DNA of 8,289 bases from Phycisphaerales bacterium. Its GTDB lineage: Bacteria; Planctomycetota; Phycisphaerae; Tepidisphaerales; Tepidisphaeraceae. The notes under the pieces are model-generated. The model ran no database searches. It saw nothing but the letters and a program-made list of their open reading frames with translations, and was not told where the DNA came from. The stretch spans positions 327-8,615 of the forward strand of contig PMAK01000195.1 of NCBI GenBank assembly GCA_003153655.1, read 5' to 3'. A program made the translations under genes and the position numbers. Numbering within the stretch: the stretch's first letter is position 1; each line of letters starts with the position of its first letter. Below are positions 5,505 to 8,289 of this stretch, piece after piece.

Positions 5505-6683
5505 TCATTTGTTTGAATCGCGAGTCGTCGCCGGCGCCGACAACTGCTTGCGAAGTTGCGCAATGGCTGCGAACCGCTCAGCCGGCGGCTTATCCAAATT
5601 CAATTGCACTTCCCTGCCCAGAGCGCGGTTAAGATGCTTAAGCGTCGCTGCGCGAAGATCGGCATCGTCGCTGTCCAGGCAATCCAAAAGAAAATTCACG
5701 TCCATCCCAAGCGTTTTCGCCTGCTGCATACTAAGCGGAAAGAACTCGGCCAAAAGTTTGTCCGTACGAGCTCGCTGCTCCGCCGACCAACTCCGCCGGT
5801 CCGCTGAAGCCAAATATAGCGCCGCCGGCTCACCCATCTTCCGCAGCGCCGCCTGCGCCCGCGCCCGCTCGGAATATTCAACAGCATCCAGCTGCGCGAT
5901 CAATGGCGCAATCCTCTCAGATAAATCCGGCGGCGATTGCCACACATCCGCCATCACCTGCCACGCCACCTGCCCCTCGACGCCAAACACCGCCTGATCC
6001 TGATGAAACTCCCGAAAAAGCGGGCGAAGATATTCCTCGAGCTCGCGCGGATGCTCCCGCCGCAGCGCGGGCAATGTTGGCGCGGAGATAGCCTCGTTGA
6101 GAACTGACTGCGTCCCCCGAATCTTCTGAACCCGCAACGTTAGGGGCTCGACATCCGTCGTATCCAGTGTTTCGATCAGCGAAATTGTCGTCAGTTCCGT
6201 AACCGATCCAATTTTCTGTTGGATGTCCTGCACAACCTGTAAATGCGACGGTGTGTTCAGCACTTGCAAATGTCGCTCCACGGGATTCAACCCCGTCACC
6301 TCGTAATACTCAAATATCGGCCAAATCGGAGAACGCTGCCGGGGAATCGAATGGGACAAGATAATGGCATCGCCAGGCAGATCAGACAGCGGCACACGCC
6401 CATTGACGGGCCCCGGTTCAAGTATAGGCCAATCCGCTCCAAGCAGCCCGCCGACCTCGCTGAAATGGACAACCTGCGAAATCGAGCGCATCGGCAATAA
6501 CGGATAACGCCGCCATTGAGCAACGGCTCTATTGGTGTCGGCAACAACATCCTCATCGTCGGAACGTGACGGAGCCGATACCGCGCCGGACGGACGCGTC
6601 GCGGCCGCATCCGCTTTGGCGGCCAAGAACGACAAGCCAAACAGCGCGAAAATGGCCAAACTGGTCCGTCGGCTCCAGTACAT
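5505..6683 (-). CDS. Secreted protein with HEAT-like repeats, function unknown
   Basis: Protein of 392 aa that I do not recognise as a named family. From the ATG at 6681-6683, residues 1-26 are a Sec signal peptide: basic MYWSRR, hydrophobic SLAIFALFGLSFLA, likely cleavage after Ala-Asp-Ala. Residues 27-55 are Ser/Pro/Asp-rich linker. Residues about 60-250 are mixed alpha/beta without a motif I can name. Residues about 255-315 (IAPLIAQLDAVEYSERARAQAALRKMG and onward) and 328-355 (LLDCLDSDDADLRAATLKHL) look like HEAT-type helical repeats, common in planctomycete exported proteins. A longer version starting at 6725 would add 14 residues ahead of the signal peptide and would place the -10 box inside the gene, so the shorter start is preferred. 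It is first in the - strand row of three envelope genes. Confidence 0.75.
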   Translation of the reverse strand: MYWSRRTSLAIFALFGLSFLAAKADAAATRPSGAVSAPSRSDDEDVVADTNRAVAQWRRYPLLPMRSISQVVHFSEVGGLLGADWPILEPGPVNGRVPLSDLPGDAIILSHSIPRQRSPIWPIFEYYEVTGLNPVERHLQVLNTPSHLQVVQDIQQKIGSVTELTTISLIETLDTTDVEPLTLRVQKIRGTQSVLNEAISAPTLPALRREHPRELEEYLRPLFREFHQDQAVFGVEGQVAWQVMADVWQSPPDLSERIAPLIAQLDAVEYSERARAQAALRKMGEPAALYLASADRRSWSAEQRARTDKLLAEFFPLSMQQAKTLGMDVNFLLDCLDSDDADLRAATLKHLNRALGREVQLNLDKPPAERFAAIAQLRKQLSAPATTRDSNK

Positions 6684-6692
6684 CTGACGACT

Positions 6693-6698
6693 ATTATA
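6693..6698 (-). promoter_or_regulatory. Perfect -10 box almost abutting the secreted-protein start
   Basis: The - strand reads TATAAT here, 9 nt before the ATG at 6683. Transcription would then begin at about 6684-6688, leaving a leader of only a few bases. No good -35 lies at 16-18 nt (the sequence there is ATTTAT-like), so recognition would rest on the -10 box and unseen features. Confidence 0.5.
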
Positions 6699-6780
6699 GT
6701 GCCCAGAGGGCGATGATAAATGCAACCTTCGGCCTTTCGTTCCGTCCTACTTGTGACTCGCCACGATGGCGGCTTTTGTT

Positions 6781-6808
6781 TTGTTGCCGCCATTGACCAG
6801 CGTACAAT
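6781..6808 (+). promoter_or_regulatory. Weak candidate promoter of the Gln-rich membrane protein
   Basis: TTGTTG (6781-6786) and TACAAT (6803-6808) are 16 nt apart, in the 146-bp divergent gap ahead of the + strand gene. The -10 matches five of six consensus bases and the -35 three of six. Transcription would start about 15 nt before the ATG. Just upstream, CGCCA/TGGCG (6759-6771) forms a small hairpin followed by a T-rich stretch, of unclear meaning. Confidence 0.3.
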
Positions 6809-6829
6809 GATTCATAGGAACAATCCCAC

Positions 6830-8289
6830 ATGAGCCGGCTCGACCAACATATTTCGGCTGTCCGAAACAAGCTGACGCTCGGCATTTTTCTCAACGCTTG
6901 GGCATTGACGGGCCTCCTCCTGGCCGTGCTGGTTTTGCTCGCGGTCCTCGGACAGCGGTTGCTCGACCGGACGATCGCCCATCCGGCCATGATTTCCCTT
7001 GTCGGAATCAGCGCAACAATTTTGGTGGCATGGATTTTCAGCGTCGTCCGCCGGCCTTCGGCCGAAATAGCAGCCGTAAAAATCGACGAAGCACTGGGCC
7101 TAAAAGAAAAGTTCAGCACGGCGCTTTATGCGCGTTCGCTGGATGACCCGTTTGCTCAGGCCGCCGTGCGGGACGCCGAGGGAACCGCATCACAAGTGTC
7201 CCTTTACGACCGATTTCCCCTGAAGTTTCCGCGTCACGCTATTACGACCGCCATTGTTTTTCTCATCGCCCTGCTTGTCGCTCAGTTCATGCCGCCGCTC
7301 CATTTGTTTGACAGCCACCTGAAAGAACTCGCCAAGGAGACTCAGAACGCGGCCAAGCCCGAGCACAATGAATATATGAAGGAGGCGATGCCCACGATTC
7401 TCGCGCCCGCCGCCCTTCCAAACGCCAGCGACAAGATTCGCCGCGCCACCGATGAACTGAACAAAGCCATGAATACCGATGAGGGGGATGAGCTTCGCAA
7501 CCATCGCAGCGTCCTGTCCGCGCTTCAGGACTACAACAAGACGATGGCCGAGGAGCTTAAGAAAAACGAAAAGTTCCAGACCTCAATGGAAGAGCAGAAC
7601 CAGATGTCGGGGATCGCACCCGCCAAGGATGACTCCACTCCAATCGGCAAGGCCCAAAACGAACTGAAAGCCGGCAATCTCGACGCCGCGATGACCGACG
7701 TTTCCAAGGCGGTCAATCAATTCGGCAAAATGAAAGATGCCGATCAGCAAAAGATGATCGCCCAGGCCGCCGCCCTCTCGCAGGAGCTTTCCAAAGCCGC
7801 CAATGATCCGAAGGTCGGAGAAAAAATCGCGCAGCAACTCATGCAGATGGGCGCAACCCAATCGCAAGCCCAGCAAATGTCCGCCGCAATGCAGCAAGCC
7901 GCCCAGGGGAACAAGCAGGCCCAGCAGCAGCTTCAACAAATGGCCAAGCAAATGGCGCAGCAAATGAACAACGGCCAAGGCCCCACCCAGCAGCAACAGC
8001 AGCAAATCCAATCCATGATGACCAAGGCCCAGGCGATGGCCAACAGCCAGATGCAGGCTCAGGCTCTATCCACCTCGGCACAGCAACTAAGCATGGCGAT
8101 GGTACAGGCGCGGGCGGCGGGACAACATCAACAATCGTCACAGGGCCAGCAGGGAAAGCCGAGCCAGGGCCAGAGTCAGGGCCAACAACCGGGTGGACAA
8201 CAGGGAATGGCCGCCGCACAACAGCAAATGCAGCAACAAATGCAGCAGATGCAGGCCAACGCAAAGGACGCGCAGTCGATGCAAGCCGC
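6830..8289 (+). CDS. Three-TM protein with Gln/Met-rich coiled tail, DUF4175-like (cut by window end)
   Basis: Open from ATG 6830 to the window end: 486 residues and no stop. TM helices lie at about 17-41 (GIFLNAWALTGLLLAVLVLLAVL), 51-73 (MISLVGISATILVAWIFSVV) and 136-155 (AITTAIVFLIALLVAQF). Between TM2 and TM3 is a soluble segment IDEALGLKEKFSTALYARSLDDPFAQAAVRDAE (85-117), a pattern I associate with large membrane proteins encoded beside MoxR-ATPase/DUF58/VWA (BatA-like) operons and similar to proteobacterial DUF4175 proteins. After TM3, residues 160-335 are charged, helical and probably coiled coil; from 335 on the chain is low-complexity Gln/Met/Ala, then Gly/Gln. Start choice: Met-Ser-Arg-Leu begins the conserved N-terminal helix; AGGA at 6816-6819 is 10 nt upstream. 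Function is unknown. The family link is from memory of similar proteins and is moderate at best. Confidence 0.7.
   Translation, partial: MSRLDQHISAVRNKLTLGIFLNAWALTGLLLAVLVLLAVLGQRLLDRTIAHPAMISLVGISATILVAWIFSVVRRPSAEIAAVKIDEALGLKEKFSTALYARSLDDPFAQAAVRDAEGTASQVSLYDRFPLKFPRHAITTAIVFLIALLVAQFMPPLHLFDSHLKELAKETQNAAKPEHNEYMKEAMPTILAPAALPNASDKIRRATDELNKAMNTDEGDELRNHRSVLSALQDYNKTMAEELKKNEKFQTSMEEQNQMSGIAPAKDDSTPIGKAQNELKAGNLDAAMTDVSKAVNQFGKMKDADQQKMIAQAAALSQELSKAANDPKVGEKIAQQLMQMGATQSQAQQMSAAMQQAAQGNKQAQQQLQQMAKQMAQQMNNGQGPTQQQQQQIQSMMTKAQAMANSQMQAQALSTSAQQLSMAMVQARAAGQHQQSSQGQQGKPSQGQSQGQQPGGQQGMAAAQQQMQQQMQQMQANAKDAQSMQA
7832..8289 (+). repeat. Gln/Met-rich low-complexity coding tract
   Basis: Codons CAG/CAA and ATG dominate this end of the three-TM protein gene: about 58 Gln and 18 Met among the last 150 or so residues visible, with clusters such as MAKQMAQQMN (371-380), QQQQQQ (387-392) and QQQMQQQMQQMQ (464-475), and a Gly-Gln-Ser stretch at 431-459. 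CAG and CAA are mixed, so it is not a pure triplet repeat. The tract continues past the window. Confidence 0.85.

Noticed and set aside
7583..8264. Two long leucine- or alanine/proline-rich - strand frames over the Gln-rich gene.
   Set aside because: They arise because CAG/CAA-rich codons read as Leu and other apolar residues on the opposite strand; the + strand frame has TM helices and conserved features.

Overview
The window looks like chromosomal DNA from a moderately GC-rich, Gram-negative-type bacterium with an outer-membrane lipoprotein and Sec-exported proteins. My best guess is Planctomycetota, near the Phycisphaerae/Tepidisphaerales. That rests on the combination of a DUF502 membrane protein, a HEAT-like secreted protein, a glutamine-rich three-TM protein of the kind often found beside MoxR/BatA/VWA operons, a PUR-domain protein, and weak or non-AUG translation starts. 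It is an inference from gene types, not a phylogenetic result. I see no tRNA or rRNA gene, transposase, CRISPR array or phage gene.

Layout, left to right. The + strand opens with the C-terminal two thirds of a LexA repressor (its DNA-binding domain lies outside the window). A small PUR-domain nucleic-acid-binding protein follows, most likely starting at a TTG codon. Next is an intergenic inverted repeat built from 9-nt units, then a complete argJ (arginine biosynthesis). A short FlgM-like anti-sigma gene on the - strand converges on argJ. A gap of about 390 bases, AT-rich in the middle, separates it from a + strand HAD phosphatase/phosphoglucomutase-like gene. A strong hairpin, which shares the 9-nt-unit design of the first repeat, lies between the HAD gene and the next, convergent block.

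The - strand block from about 6.7 to 3.9 kb reads, in transcription order: a secreted protein with HEAT-like repeats, a two-TM DUF502 protein and a TPR lipoprotein. All three are predicted to be in or across the cell envelope and may be co-transcribed. Divergent from this block, the + strand gene at the right edge encodes a large three-TM protein with a Gln/Met-rich coiled tail and runs off the window.

The most unusual signals are: (1) two intergenic inverted repeats made of outward-pointing 9-mers of the CTCtGyGgt type, possibly a dispersed repeat family that can also act as a terminator; (2) a perfect TATAAT placed so close to the start codon of the secreted-protein gene that its mRNA would be nearly leaderless; (3) an isolated FlgM-like gene with a palindrome just upstream; (4) a lexA/PUR-protein neighbourhood. 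None of these proves a new system, and most of the window is ordinary housekeeping and envelope gene content.
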